This document shows positions 54,946-64,000 of a stretch of DNA of 64,000 nt, piece after piece. Below the pieces are notes generated by a model. The model was given only the letters and a program-made list of their open reading frames with translations, did no database searches and was not told the DNA's origin. The stretch is from the NCBI GenBank assembly GCA_023014485.1, contig JAJOZX010009466.1:96290-160289 (forward strand), in the 5' to 3' direction. Both the position numbers and the translations under genes were made by a program. The first letter of the stretch is position 1. Every line of letters begins with the position of its first letter. Source of the stretch: Bathynomus jamesi. Lineage: Eukaryota > Arthropoda > Malacostraca > Isopoda > Cirolanidae.

Positions 54946-55890
54946 ATGGAAATTAATGCATACATGCAACTCTGTGGTATCTGTAAAGCTGCAACAGCTG
55001 AGACAGAGGCGATGAGGTGCGATTTTTGTCAGCTACTTTTTGATTTTAAATGCCTAGAATGGGGAGATGAAAAAATCTCCCTTATAACGAACGCAAAGCA
55101 GTTTAATGGAATAAAATTTTTCTGCGAGAACTGCTTGACCGAATTAAACTCTTTTACGGTATTTAAAGCAGAAAGAGACTACGAGAAGAGAATGAAAGAG
55201 GAAAGTGGAAACAAAGAACAGTGGAAAACGGAAGAAACGGAGAAAGGCGAAATAGAAAGAATTCAAATACCGTCACAAAATGAGGCCGAAAACACACAGG
55301 CGACAAAGAGTGTAAAGACAACACACAGCATAAGGGCAACGAAGGACACAAACACAACTAGCACAAATAGCACAAATAGGACAAGACAAGAGGGCAGTCA
55401 AGTAAACGAAGTAAAACTGTCCCCCAATAAGGAGCAAAAAACAAAAGCCAAGAGTAAATATGGGGAAGGAATTATATGCAGGTATTATATAAAAGATAAT
55501 TGCAGATTTAAAAGAGGACAATGTATATATGAACATCCCCCAATATGCAATTTCTTCTATAATAATGGTCATTGTAAATTTGGAGACGGATGTAAATTCT
55601 ACCACCCGGACATTTGCAGAACTTACGCAAAATACGGAACCTGCAAATTCGGGAATAAATGCTACTATCAACATCTCCCGACGGACTCAACGAACAAAGG
55701 AAAAAGTTTAAATGACAATAGGAATAAAAATAACAATAGGAACAACAATAGGAACACAATAAGCGAACAAGAAAATTTTTTCAACATCTCAGACACCTTA
55801 CGAATGCTAAATGTCATCCACATGCAGTTGACACAGCTGGAAACCCCCGAGCCAAATCGCTACCGGGCAAGAAGCTACCAATACAAGTAG
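54946..55890 (+). CDS. LINE family A ORF1, zinc-finger RNA-binding-type protein
   Basis: 314 codons from the ATG at 54946 (MEINAYMQLCGIC). I prefer this start to 54835 because copy 1 starts at the matching MEMNTYLQLCGIC. An N-terminal PHD-like cysteine cluster has C10, C13, C25, C28, C36, C60 and C63. A charged Lys/Glu/Thr-rich linker spans about 70-175. Three tandem CCCH fingers lie at 178-197 (CX7CX6CX3H), 201-220 and 224-243 (both CX8CX5CX3H). An Asn-rich stretch comes before the C-terminal LRMLNVIHMQLTQLE helix. LINE ORF1 proteins bind the element's RNA, and CCCH fingers suit that role. Function is inferred. Open throughout. Confidence 0.9.
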   Translation: MEINAYMQLCGICKAATAETEAMRCDFCQLLFDFKCLEWGDEKISLITNAKQFNGIKFFCENCLTELNSFTVFKAERDYEKRMKEESGNKEQWKTEETEKGEIERIQIPSQNEAENTQATKSVKTTHSIRATKDTNTTSTNSTNRTRQEGSQVNEVKLSPNKEQKTKAKSKYGEGIICRYYIKDNCRFKRGQCIYEHPPICNFFYNNGHCKFGDGCKFYHPDICRTYAKYGTCKFGNKCYYQHLPTDSTNKGKSLNDNRNKNNNRNNNRNTISEQENFFNISDTLRMLNVIHMQLTQLETPEPNRYRARSYQYK

Positions 55891-55961
55891 GAGGAAACGG
55901 ATCTCTTTCGGAGGATCATAGAGCAACGAATCAAGCGATATCGAAGGAAAACGAACTTGAA

Positions 55962-58900
55962 ATGCACAAGGGGCAACGAAAAACAGAGAACATAAAAATT
56001 GTCCTGGCTAATATTCAAGGAATAAGACCAAACCAATCACTCAATAAGGTTTCGTACCTGAAAGGATTTATGGACGAAACAAGGGCGGACATCGCATGCC
56101 TCACAGAAACTCATCTTAAAGATTGCCAAGGAAATTGTGAAAACTGCGAACATTGTATTGATAAGAAAGAGATAAATATAGAGGGCTTCAACTTACTAAG
56201 AGCGGATAGAACGACGAGACGGAAAGGTGGCTGTGCTATATATGTACAGGAAGGTCATATGACAGAGACGATAATAAGTAAATCAAACAGCTATGTGGAA
56301 CTCCTAGCAGTGAAAATAGAAAAACTAAACTTGATAGTAATAGTCATCTATAGACCTCCAAGCACCCCAACCGAAAAATTCTCGGAGGCCATTGATGACA
56401 TTAGAAAGCTAATAAAGGCCATAAACCCTCCATCCCCCAATATAATGATCTGCGGAGACTTTAACTTCCCATTTATAAAATACAAAAAGGTGAATAGGAA
56501 TATATATATTCACCAGGACAAGGGGGGCACAAGAGAAGATCAGGAACAAGCAAAAATGTTGATGGCTCTCACAAACGAGTTTATGCTGACACAGGAGATA
56601 ACAGAAAATACCAGAAAAAATAACTGCCTGGATCTGGTATTCACGAATAACACGAACTTGATTGCTGATATAAAAATAACCCCAACCATTATCTCAGACC
56701 ACAACTTAATCGAGATATCAACAAATATGATGGCAGCATTAGAAGACAATACACATATTGTGGAAAGAAGTAAATTCGGGGCCTTTAACTTAAACTCGAA
56801 GACTATAAATTGGGAAGCAATCAGATCGCACATGGCCCAAATAGAATGGAGAACAATTTTCGAGAATAAAACAACTGAAGAAATGCTAACAACCTTGGAG
56901 GAAAAAACGCTGAGAATTTTAGAAAAATATGCTCCGAAATCACAGCCAAAAGGAAAGAGGAGCTGGCTAGAAAGGCAAAAGAGAAGACTATTCCGCAAAA
57001 GAAAGAGAGTGGAGGCGAAGTTAGGAAACTGCGGAGATAATGCAGGAAAAATAAAAGAAAAACTGGAGGGTATCGATAGGGAAATACAAGCCCTGATTAA
57101 GGACCATACAGAGAGGGAAGAGGAAAAGGCGGTAGAAGCAATAAAGGAAAATCCAAAATACTTCTATAGCTATGCAAAAAGGAAAACAAAAACGCGCGCC
57201 GCTATTGGGCCCTTAAGGACGGGAAATAATGAACTAACCGACGATCCAAAAGAAATATCTGATACATTGAGAGCTCAATATGAATCAGTTTTCAGTACCC
57301 CAAAAAGTGACAAAGCGATACCTGACATAAATGCATTCTTTGAAGAGGAATTGCAAGGAGAGTATATAACAGACTTTGAGTTTACACCAGAAGATGTAGC
57401 GAGAGCTATAGACAAATGAAACTACATTCAGCTGCAGGTCCGGACAATTGGAACGCATTATTGATTAAAAACTGTAAAAATGAAATAGCTACACCTTTAT
57501 ACTGGATATGGAGAAGATCCCTAGACACTGGGGAAATACCGAGCATCTTGAAAAGAGCAAACATTGTCCCTATATATAAAGGAGGGGACAGATCTCAAGC
57601 AAAGAACTATAGACCAGTGTCATTGACGTCCCACCTCACCAAAGTATTTGAAAGAATAGTTAGAGAGAAAATTTATGATTTCCTGGAGACACGGGAAAGA
57701 TTCAACGAAAATCAGCATGGATTCCGATCAGGTAGATCATGCCTATCACAACTAATAGAGCACTACAACAATATCCTAGATGCATTGGAAGGCAATGACA
57801 ACTACGATGTTATATACACAGATTTTGCTAAAGCTTTCGATAAATGTGACCATGGTATAATAGCACATAAAATTAAAGACATGGGAATAACAGGCAAAGT
57901 GGGAAAATGGATCTACAACTTCCTTAGTGATCGTCTGCAGGTCGTCAAAATTCAAGGTATATCATCATCAGAATCGGAAGTACGCAGCTCAGTACCACAA
58001 GGGACAGTACTGGCCCCACTCCTGTTCATTATCATGCTAACAGACATAGACAGCGGAGTAAACAGCAATAGTATAGTAACATCCTTTGCAGACGATACAA
58101 AGATCAGCAGAAAAATCAGCGATGTACATGACGTGGAGGCCTTGCAGAGGGACACGAACAAAATATACAAATGGTCAGAAGACAACAACATGTCATTCAA
58201 CGCCGAGAAATTTCAGCTCTTGAGATATGGTAGAAAAGAAGAACTTAAACAGACTGCATATTATGCTCCAGATAGACAGGAAATTCAGAGAAGCATGAAA
58301 GCGATTGATCTCGGGATAATAATGACAGATGATGCGAAATTCGAAACACAAAATCAGATAGCGATAAATAAAGCAAAAAGAGTCGCCGGACAGGTTCTAA
58401 GAACGTTCAAGAGAAGGGACAGGACAGTAATGATTCCCCTGCTAAAAACACTGATTATACCAAAACTTGAATACTGCTCAGTTTTGACGTCCCCATATAA
58501 AAAGGAAGAAACTAATAAACTAGAAGAAACGCAAAGGCATTTCACAGCCAAGATTGATGGCTGCAAAGAACTCAACTACTGGGAAAGACTACGTAAACTA
58601 AATCTGTACTCACTGGAAAGAAGAAGAGAGAGGTACATCATAATCTACATATGGAAAATGATCGAAAAACTGGTACCAAACCTAAAACTAAACCCAATTA
58701 CCATTCAAACAACACTGGAAAATAGGAAAGGCAGAATGTGTAGTGTTCCCAAATTAAAGCACGACAAGGGACCTCCTCAACCCTGAAGGAAAATAGCTTG
58801 GTTGTCAGGGGGCCAAGACTTTTCAACCAGCTTCCTAAGGACCTCAGAAACGTAACGGGGGTCAAAGTTGAAGTCTTCAAGAAAAGACTGGATGCCTGGC

Positions 58901-59022
58901 TCAGGACAGTACCAGATGAGCCGGGCGTGCCTGGCTATGTACGGTGGAGAGCGCAAGAAAGCAACTCGCTCCTCCACCAGGCCAGACCTAGAGGCGGGGC
59001 CACCAGCTTGACCTCCGTGTGA
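55962..59022 (+). CDS. LINE family A ORF2, endonuclease-reverse transcriptase (two 1-base frameshifts)
   Basis: Would be about 1020 residues. The APE-type endonuclease has N17 in LANIQG, E49 in LTETH, IVIYRPPS, CGDFNFPF and SDHNLIEI. The RT has SAAGPDNWNALL, ANIVPIYKGGDRSQAKNYRPVSLTS, NQHGFRSGRSC, YTDFAKAFDKCDHG (first Asp), SSVPQGTVLAPLLF and TSFADDTKI (FADD near 58090), then EKFQLLRYGRK and the C-terminal LEYCSVLTSPYKKEE. A missing A at about 57411 (AIDK, where copy 2 reads AIEQMKLHSAAG) and one in an A-run at about 58757 break it. Frames are 55962-57419, 57416-58786 and 58798-59022. The frame is also open upstream of the ATG past the ORF1 stop. The ORF nicks DNA and copies RNA at the nick. 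Confidence 0.92.
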
Positions 59023-59094
59023 AGAGAGACCAACACACGAAACAACATAAGGTTCATAAGGTAGGTGGTATATATATATATATATATAATATTA

Positions 59095-60040
59095 TACATT
59101 CAACTGCAAAGAACACGCAGTATAAATAACGTAAAGAACGACGCTTGTATAGGAGATATTCCGCGCAAGACGAGAGAGAGAAACGGAAACAAATGAAAAA
59201 ATGAAGTAACCACCTGGGAATCGAACCCGGGATCTTCCGATTGCCGGTCAGACGCGATACCATTACACCATGGACTTCACTCTTCCAAATGCCGTAATTC
59301 TTCTACATACTCGCAGAAACCAATGCCCCAAGGGGGCACCTCCCGCATGCCGTAACATTATATACATTCAACTGCAAAGAACACGCAGTATAAATAACGT
59401 AAAGAACGACGCTTGTATAGGAGATATTCCGCGCAAGACGAGAGAGAGAAAACGGAACAAATGAAAAAATGAAGTAACCACCTGGGAATCGAACCGGGAT
59501 CTTCCGATGCCGGTCAGACGCGATACCATTACACCATGGACTTCACTCTTCCAAATGCCGTAATTCTTCTACATACTCGCATTGGTTTCTGCGAGTATGT
59601 AGAAGAATTACGGCATTTGGAAGAGTGAAGTCCATGGTGTAATGGTATCGCGTCTGACCGGCGCAATCGGAAGATCCCGGGTTCGATTCCCAGGTGGTTA
59701 CTTCATTTTTCATTTGTTCCGTTTTCTCTCTCTCGTCTTGCGCGGAATATCTCCTATACAAGCGTCGTTCTTTACGTTATTTATACTGCGTGTTCTTTGC
59801 AGTTGAATGTATATAATGTTACGGCATGCGGGAGGTGCCCCTTGGGGCATTGGTTTCTGCGAGTAGTAGAAGAATTACGGCATTTGGAAGAGTGAAGTCC
59901 ATGGTGTAATGGTATCGCGTCTGACCGGCAATCGGAAGATCCCGGGTTCGATTCCCAGGTGGTTACTTCATTTTTTCATTTGTTCCGTTTTCTCTCTCTC
60001 GTCTTGCGCGGAATATCTCCATACAAGCGTCGTTCTTTAC
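59095..60040. repeat. tRNA-like repeat cluster 2 (tandem plus inverted copies)
   Basis: Unit of about 256 bases. Minus copies have heads at 59204-59278 and 59471-59545, plus copies at 59627-59702 and 59893-59967. The centre of inversion is near 59580. Head: A box TGGTGTAATGGTATCGCG, B box GGTTCGATTCC, anticodon arm TCTGA / TCGGA with a 7-base loop containing GGC. C replaces the usual U33 and the acceptor stem does not pair, so these are tRNA-like but not tRNA genes. About 75 bases precede the head in each unit, unlike a standard SINE. They share heads and tails with cluster 1. Confidence 0.8.
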
Positions 60041-60539
60041 GATATATATATATATATATATAAAACAGAAACTGATAGGCCCATTTTAGGACTCTAATGG
60101 AATAATACTAGAAAATAATGGTAAAAAGGAAAATTAGGCACTTTATGACGAAAAAGGACCCGTTTTTCTGTAAACGCAAAAAAAGGCATTTATGGCATTT
60201 TGCCTGAACATCCGGGCTCTAGTTATTAGTATCTCTCTCGTTGTCTTATCCTTAAAGATGATTTTCTAGTCTACTGCTTCCATGCTGGATGCAATACCTT
60301 ACCAATTTATAGCCTTGGAGTGAAAATTAAAAAATTTGAATTTGCTTCTTTCTATAGCGTGTGTTCTTTCCTTCCCCTGTTGCTTTTATATTGGTTGTTA
60401 TTTCGGTAATGTTGTGATCTGATATTATAGTTGGGATATTTCTATGTTATCAGTTAGATTGCTGTTGTTTGTGAATACCAAATCTAAGTAGTTTTTCTTG
60501 TATTTTCCTTATTTCTTGTGTTAAATAAATTGTGTTGCG

Positions 60540-61006
60540 CTAAATAAATTCATCTGCCAGAGCTAACAGCATTTTTTCTTGCTCCTGGTTTTCCTGTGTG
60601 CCTCCCTTGTCTTCGTTCATACATATATTTCTTCCTATCATTTTATATTTCATAAATGGGAAATTAAAATCATGGCAGAGCATTAATATTTGGGGGTTGG
60701 GGAATGGGGAGTGTAGAGCTTTCATCCGGTTCCTGACTTCTGTAATGGTATCTAAGTATTTTATAGTTGGAATGTTCGGGGATCTATACATTACAATTAG
60801 TACCATGTTCAGTTTTTCAACTTTTGCTACTACTAATTCTACGTTGTTATTGAAATATCATACTTATAGTCATTCTTCCATACGTTGTTCGTGTGTATAA
60901 ATAGCATATTCTCCTTTCGTCGTACTGTTCTGTCGTCTCGAAGTATGTTATAGTTGTCAATTCGTATTTCTTTTTTATCGATACAAAACTCAGTTTTCAC
61001 AGTTCG
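60540..61006 (-). pseudogene. LINE family B endonuclease part
   Basis: Minus strand: RTVKTEFCIDKKEIRIDNYNILRDDRTVRRK (61000-60920), NNVWKNDYKYDISI, then the open frame 60806-60540 MVLIVMYRSPNIPTIKYLDTITEVRN, MLCHDFNFPFMKYKMIGRNI and EDKGGTQENQEQEKML. It parallels family A (IVIYRPPSTPTEKFSEAI, CGDFNFPFIKYKK) but has diverged. The catalytic GDFN has become HDFN. It continues at 60530-60230 in broken frames. Confidence 0.85.
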
Positions 61007-61014
61007 CCTAGCAG

Positions 61015-61470
61015 CAGTGATGTAGTCGAGACCACCATGGCCGAGAGCGAGTCCTAAGCACCCGAGACCTAAGCAGTAAGCACCCGAGACCGAGACCAAA
61101 ACAAAAAGGTCTCGTGACCGAAACCGAGACCGCGACCATATGCAATTTTTGCATGTATTCAATATTGCGTAATGCTTAATTCCTAAGCTCTGTATTTCAC
61201 ATTCAGGAATAAAGATTCTAAAGAGGTTATCAAGTGACAATTGCAAAATTTACTCATAATTTATTCACAAATTCATAGTTTGTGACATTTTTCAGGAGTT
61301 AACTGCCTACTTAAAATAACAAGTGTTCGTTGCACTTGAGGAACATCAACATACTCAGTAGCGATGTAGTCGAGACCACCATGGCCGAGACCGAGACCGA
61401 GACCTAAGCACCCGAAGCCAAGACCGAGACCGAGACCAGAAAAAAAAAAGTCTTGAGTCCTACATCACTA
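61015..61470. mobile_element. 456-base hAT-type MITE with GAGACC repeats
   Basis: Ends CAGTGATGTAGTCGAGACC (61015) and, inverted, TAGTGATGTAGGACTC (61470), with the perfect 8-base duplication CCTAGCAG at 61007-61014 and 61471-61478. CCGAGACCGAGACC-type repeats lie at both ends. The 5' end motif GATGTAGTCGAGACCACC is repeated directly at about 61364. Confidence 0.9.
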
Positions 61471-61478
61471 CCTAGCAG

Positions 61479-61911
61479 ACCTTCAGATGAGTTTTCGTGA
61501 GGCGTGTAAATTCTGCTCTTGTTTCTTGCACGAGTCCCTTCAGGTATGTGACTTTGTTCAGGGAATGGTTTGATTTTAGGCCCTGGATGTTGGCTAGGAT
61601 TATTTTTATTTTTCCGTTTTCAATTTCTTCTTTATGTAGTTCAGATTCGTTATTTCTTGGAGGTGCATGTTTCGTTGCCGTGTGATCCTCCGAGAATTTT
61701 CCCTTCTTTATGTTTCAATACATGTTCCGATACTGTACGAGTATTGATTTCTTTCTGCATTTATTCTGTACGGATCTCGTATACCCATATTTGTCAATTG
61801 TCTTTGTATTTGTTGAATGGTATTTAGTAGCTGAATTGTGCTGGCTACATCTATAAAATTGGTAATCTTGTTTTGGCTACTCAACTGTCGTGTTCCTTTG
61901 AGGGTGGTGGT
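61479..61911 (-). pseudogene. LINE family B ORF1 C-terminal part
   Basis: Minus strand near 61905-61740: TTTLKGTRQLSSQNKITNFI, VASTIQLLNTIQQIQRQLTN and RDPYRINAERNQYSY. This parallels family A ORF1 (NTISEQENFFNISDTLRMLNVIHMQLTQLE, then PNRYRARSYQYK). It is cut at 61911 by the hAT. Zinc-finger parts are outside the window or lost. Confidence 0.75.
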
Positions 61912-62389
61912 CAGTGGCGTGGTGGCCATATGGGCCAAACGGGTTTGGCCCGACCAGCGACGATTAGCCAAAGGGCGCCATAACAGAGGTTCAAAGGACG
62001 CCGCACCAGGGGCCAGATTTTAGAATTTTTAAAATTTTAAAATTATAAAACCAACAATAATAGTAATATGACTGCTACATATTAATAAAATTAGTAATAC
62101 AAATTTTTAATCATAATCTTTGGCAATGATTTAAAATTTGGGGGACCTATAACCATTCATAAAGTAAAACAATTTTCAAATCCATTTTCAAAAAACACGT
62201 TTCTATTTTAGAAAATCATAAAAAAATATTGGAGACTATGAATTTCTTCAAATTGCACAGAACACAAAGGAAGACTTACTCTACAACATAGAAACCCCAA
62301 ATTATTACAAATTTTGAAGGGGGGGAGAAGTTATGTCCAAATTTATATCAAAATTGTATGGAAATTTTTAAAGTCAAATTTTAATAATA

Positions 62390-62468
62390 TATATATCTAA
62401 TATATATATATATAGATATATATAATATATATATATATAATATATATATATAATATATATATATATAT

Positions 62469-62512
<44 letters not shown>
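62390..62512. repeat. Long (TA)n microsatellite
   Basis: About 120 bases of TA with a few interruptions, in the 5' region of the second ZMYM-type hAT. Confidence 0.9.
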
Positions 62513-62517
<5 letters not shown>

Positions 62518-62810
62518 CAAGAATTAAAATTTGATTTTGCATGCTGTCAAAAATGCATACTATAGTCTTGCTTGAGTCACAAATTTGATTTTTTTAACCC
62601 TTAGCTATTTATTTATTTTGAAATTAATAAAATAAATATTGCCTATATTTATTTTATTAATAAATGGTATTTTAAAGAAAATATAACTACATTCGATTTT
62701 ACAGATAAAATTTCAGCGTCAAATATTTTTCTTCTTGTTTTTGGTATTATAAACTGTCAAAAACCAAAATAAACTAATTGGTTGAAACATAGAAATCTAG
62801 TCCATATGCA

Positions 62811-64000
62811 ATGGATAAAAAGAGAACTAAAAAAGCTGGTGCTCAAAAACAGAGCTCCTAAGAAACAGCGCACACAGGAAGAAGACTCTCTCAGGCATTT
62901 TTAAATATAACTGAGGCTAGTCAAGTGACACCTGCCACTGAAACACCATCAGCTGTACTGTAGCTGAAACACTCAATTCTAGTCAAGTTGTTGACACAAG
63001 TACAGCTTTCACTGAAGCTGAAAACATTGCAGGCTATCATAGTGATGACTCTGATGAGATAGATCACATCACTGTTACCAAAAACTTCAGTCTGGTCAAT
63101 TTGTTGAGTCAGCCACATCTGCCACTGTCACTGAAAATAGCAGGTAATGTAAGCACAAAAGTTTCTAAAAATCAATTTATAAAATTCTAATGAATAACAG
63201 TCTCTTGTTTATTTTTTCCTTAACTATAAAATATGTATATTAACCATTCCAGCTCTGATGATGATGGTGATGACAGGAAAAACAACATGCAGTACCTGCA
63301 CCGAGTTGGTGTACCTAATCAACCAGAGTCGGTCGAGTCTAGTCAAGAAGCTGTTGATACAACAGATGAATCTATTTCAAATCTGACAAACTGATCCTAC
63401 AGCAAATAAATTTTAGCACAGTGATTTTATTTTATCGTTCACTAATATTAAAATATAATTCCTAAAAATTAATGGGCATAAATAAAGGTTATTTGCTATT
63501 TAAGTCTACCTATCTTGGCCACAAAATAATAAAGGCAATTTTTTTTTTTTCAATCTCAGGTATATTGCTGATGTAAAACGACACGTGCTGAGCTGTGAAC
63601 CTAATTCAAACAGATGTAAGTACCTTTCAAAAAGAGGAAATGTCATTGGTGGTCGCATACGTCGTGTCGCATGGTGTTTTTTACAACAACAACAAGCGTA
63701 GTTCGCCATTGGTGTCCTATTCTGAGACAAAAGATGCGCTTTTTTGTATCACATGTATATGTTTACTGATAACAGTCTGCGAGGAGAAATCAATGGTCTA
63801 CAACAAGGAAATTCTTTACAAATGCTGGTTTTTCTGATTGGAAGCACCAATGGGAAGGAGTAGGAACCATGAAACTTCAAATAGTCTCGAATGGCTGTTG
63901 TTGCCAGATTGAGTTTCTGCAGACAGAGTTCAATCTCCAATGCATGTTGAAGCAAAGTGAGTCTAAGGAGAATTTGAAAAAAGCTGCAGTTATAAAGAAC
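62811..64000 (+). pseudogene. ZMYM-type hAT transposase remnant, N-terminal part
   Basis: MDKKRTKKAGAQKQSS is followed by a stop. An acidic/Ser-rich stretch around 62920-63140 and 63253-63390 (SDDDGDDRKNNMQYLHRVGVP) corresponds to the linker exons. Around 63715-63840 the TTF finger region is recognisable (VSYSETKDALFCITC, then FSDWK-like). Several stops and shifts are present. The catalytic region would lie beyond 64000. Confidence 0.65.

Larger units (their letters stand above)
54518..59069 (+). mobile_element. LINE family A copy 3 (near-intact, full length)
   Basis: About 4.55 kb: a 5' UTR of about 430 bases, ORF1 (54946-55890), ORF2 (55962-59022, two one-base deletions), a short 3' UTR and the tail ATAAGGTTCATAAGGTAGG. 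The best copy in the window and the reference for copies 1, 2 and 4. It lies in the hAT-bounded block, directly after mariner C and before (TA)n. Confidence 0.94.
50227..60221. mobile_element. hAT-bounded 10 kb block
   Basis: TIR TAGAGCCCGGATGTTYAGGC at 50227 and inverted to 60221, with the perfect 8-base duplication GTTATTAG at 50219-50226 and 60222-60229. GGCATTT/AGGCAAA motifs lie inside both ends. No transposase of its own is visible. The interior holds tRNA-like arrays, a PLE palindrome, mariner C and LINE copy 3, presumably later insertions into a smaller non-autonomous element. Confidence 0.88.
48870..61911 (-). mobile_element. Older LINE (family B), split by three insertions
   Basis: Minus-strand LINE related to family A. 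The ORF1 C-terminus is at 61905-61711, the endonuclease at 60990-60540, the linker and RT at 60340-60230 and 50218-48870. It is interrupted by a 10 kb hAT-bounded block (50227-60221), a 456-base MITE (61015-61470) and a ZMYM-type hAT at 61912. The 3' part after GRKGG...RKFRDTEADMG is lost at about 48870. The 5' part lies beyond the hAT outside the window. Confidence 0.82.
61912..64000 (+). mobile_element. Second ZMYM-type hAT, left part (runs off the window)
   Basis: TIR-like start CAGTGGCGTGGTGGCC at 61912 shares CAGTGGCG with the hAT at 41672. A coding start MDKKRTKKAGAQKQSS near 62811 parallels MDKKRSKLSGVQF of that element. The right end is not in the window. The 62000-62810 stretch is AT-rich with a long (TA)n and holds no gene. 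Confidence 0.78.

Overview
This 64 kb window looks like heterochromatin-like or intergenic DNA from an arthropod, probably a decapod or related crustacean. That guess rests on long (TA)n microsatellites almost everywhere, short TTAGG telomere-type runs, and a mix of Penelope-like elements (PLEs), CR1/L2-like LINEs, DD41D mariners and several hAT families. I found no convincing host gene. Nearly every long reading frame belongs to a mobile element, and most are broken by one-base frameshifts or stops.

Layout. 1-780: a short satellite and a pyrimidine minisatellite. 787-1695: a 5'-truncated RTE LINE. 2286-6750: a decayed full-length copy of LINE family A (zinc-finger ORF1, endonuclease-RT ORF2). 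6751-8693: a decayed hAT-like transposase. 8708-19364: a three-level nest, in which a DD41D mariner is split by a 9.3 kb LTR element with no coding capacity, whose 5' LTR is split by a four-exon ZBED-type hAT. 19406-21715: a second DD41D mariner split by a deleted hAT. 21742-22003: tRNA-like SINE pieces. 22011-25705 and 32703-37552: two PLE insertions, each a pair of copies joined head to head. 27623-30811: a hAT-like element with an unusual transposase, lying near a truncated LINE (31193-32073). 38143-38655: a foldback element. 40888-46980: LINE family A copy 2, split by a full-length ZMYM-type hAT (41672-45475). 47021-48212: two small PLE palindromes and two MITEs. 48870-61911: an older LINE on the minus strand, split by a 10 kb hAT-bounded block (50227-60221). 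That block carries tRNA-like arrays, a third PLE palindrome, a third mariner and the best LINE family A copy (54518-59069). A MITE and a second ZMYM-type hAT, the latter running off the window, follow.

Main find. PLE ends from three families carry hammerhead ribozyme motifs. Each has a CUGANGA box, stem II, GAAA, a two-base-pair stem III with a two-base loop, the cleavage position and a matching stem I. All share one extra base before stem II. Three small solo palindromes are pairs of PLE 3' ends, and their inversion points lie at or within about 20 bases of the hammerhead core. This suggests that ribozyme-processed ends, or template jumps at them, create the head-to-head pairs.

Many insertion boundaries are exact, with TIRs plus 8 bp (hAT), TA (mariner) or 4 bp (LTR) duplications, so the relative ages of the insertions can be read directly. 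Coordinates of decayed elements without target duplications are approximate.
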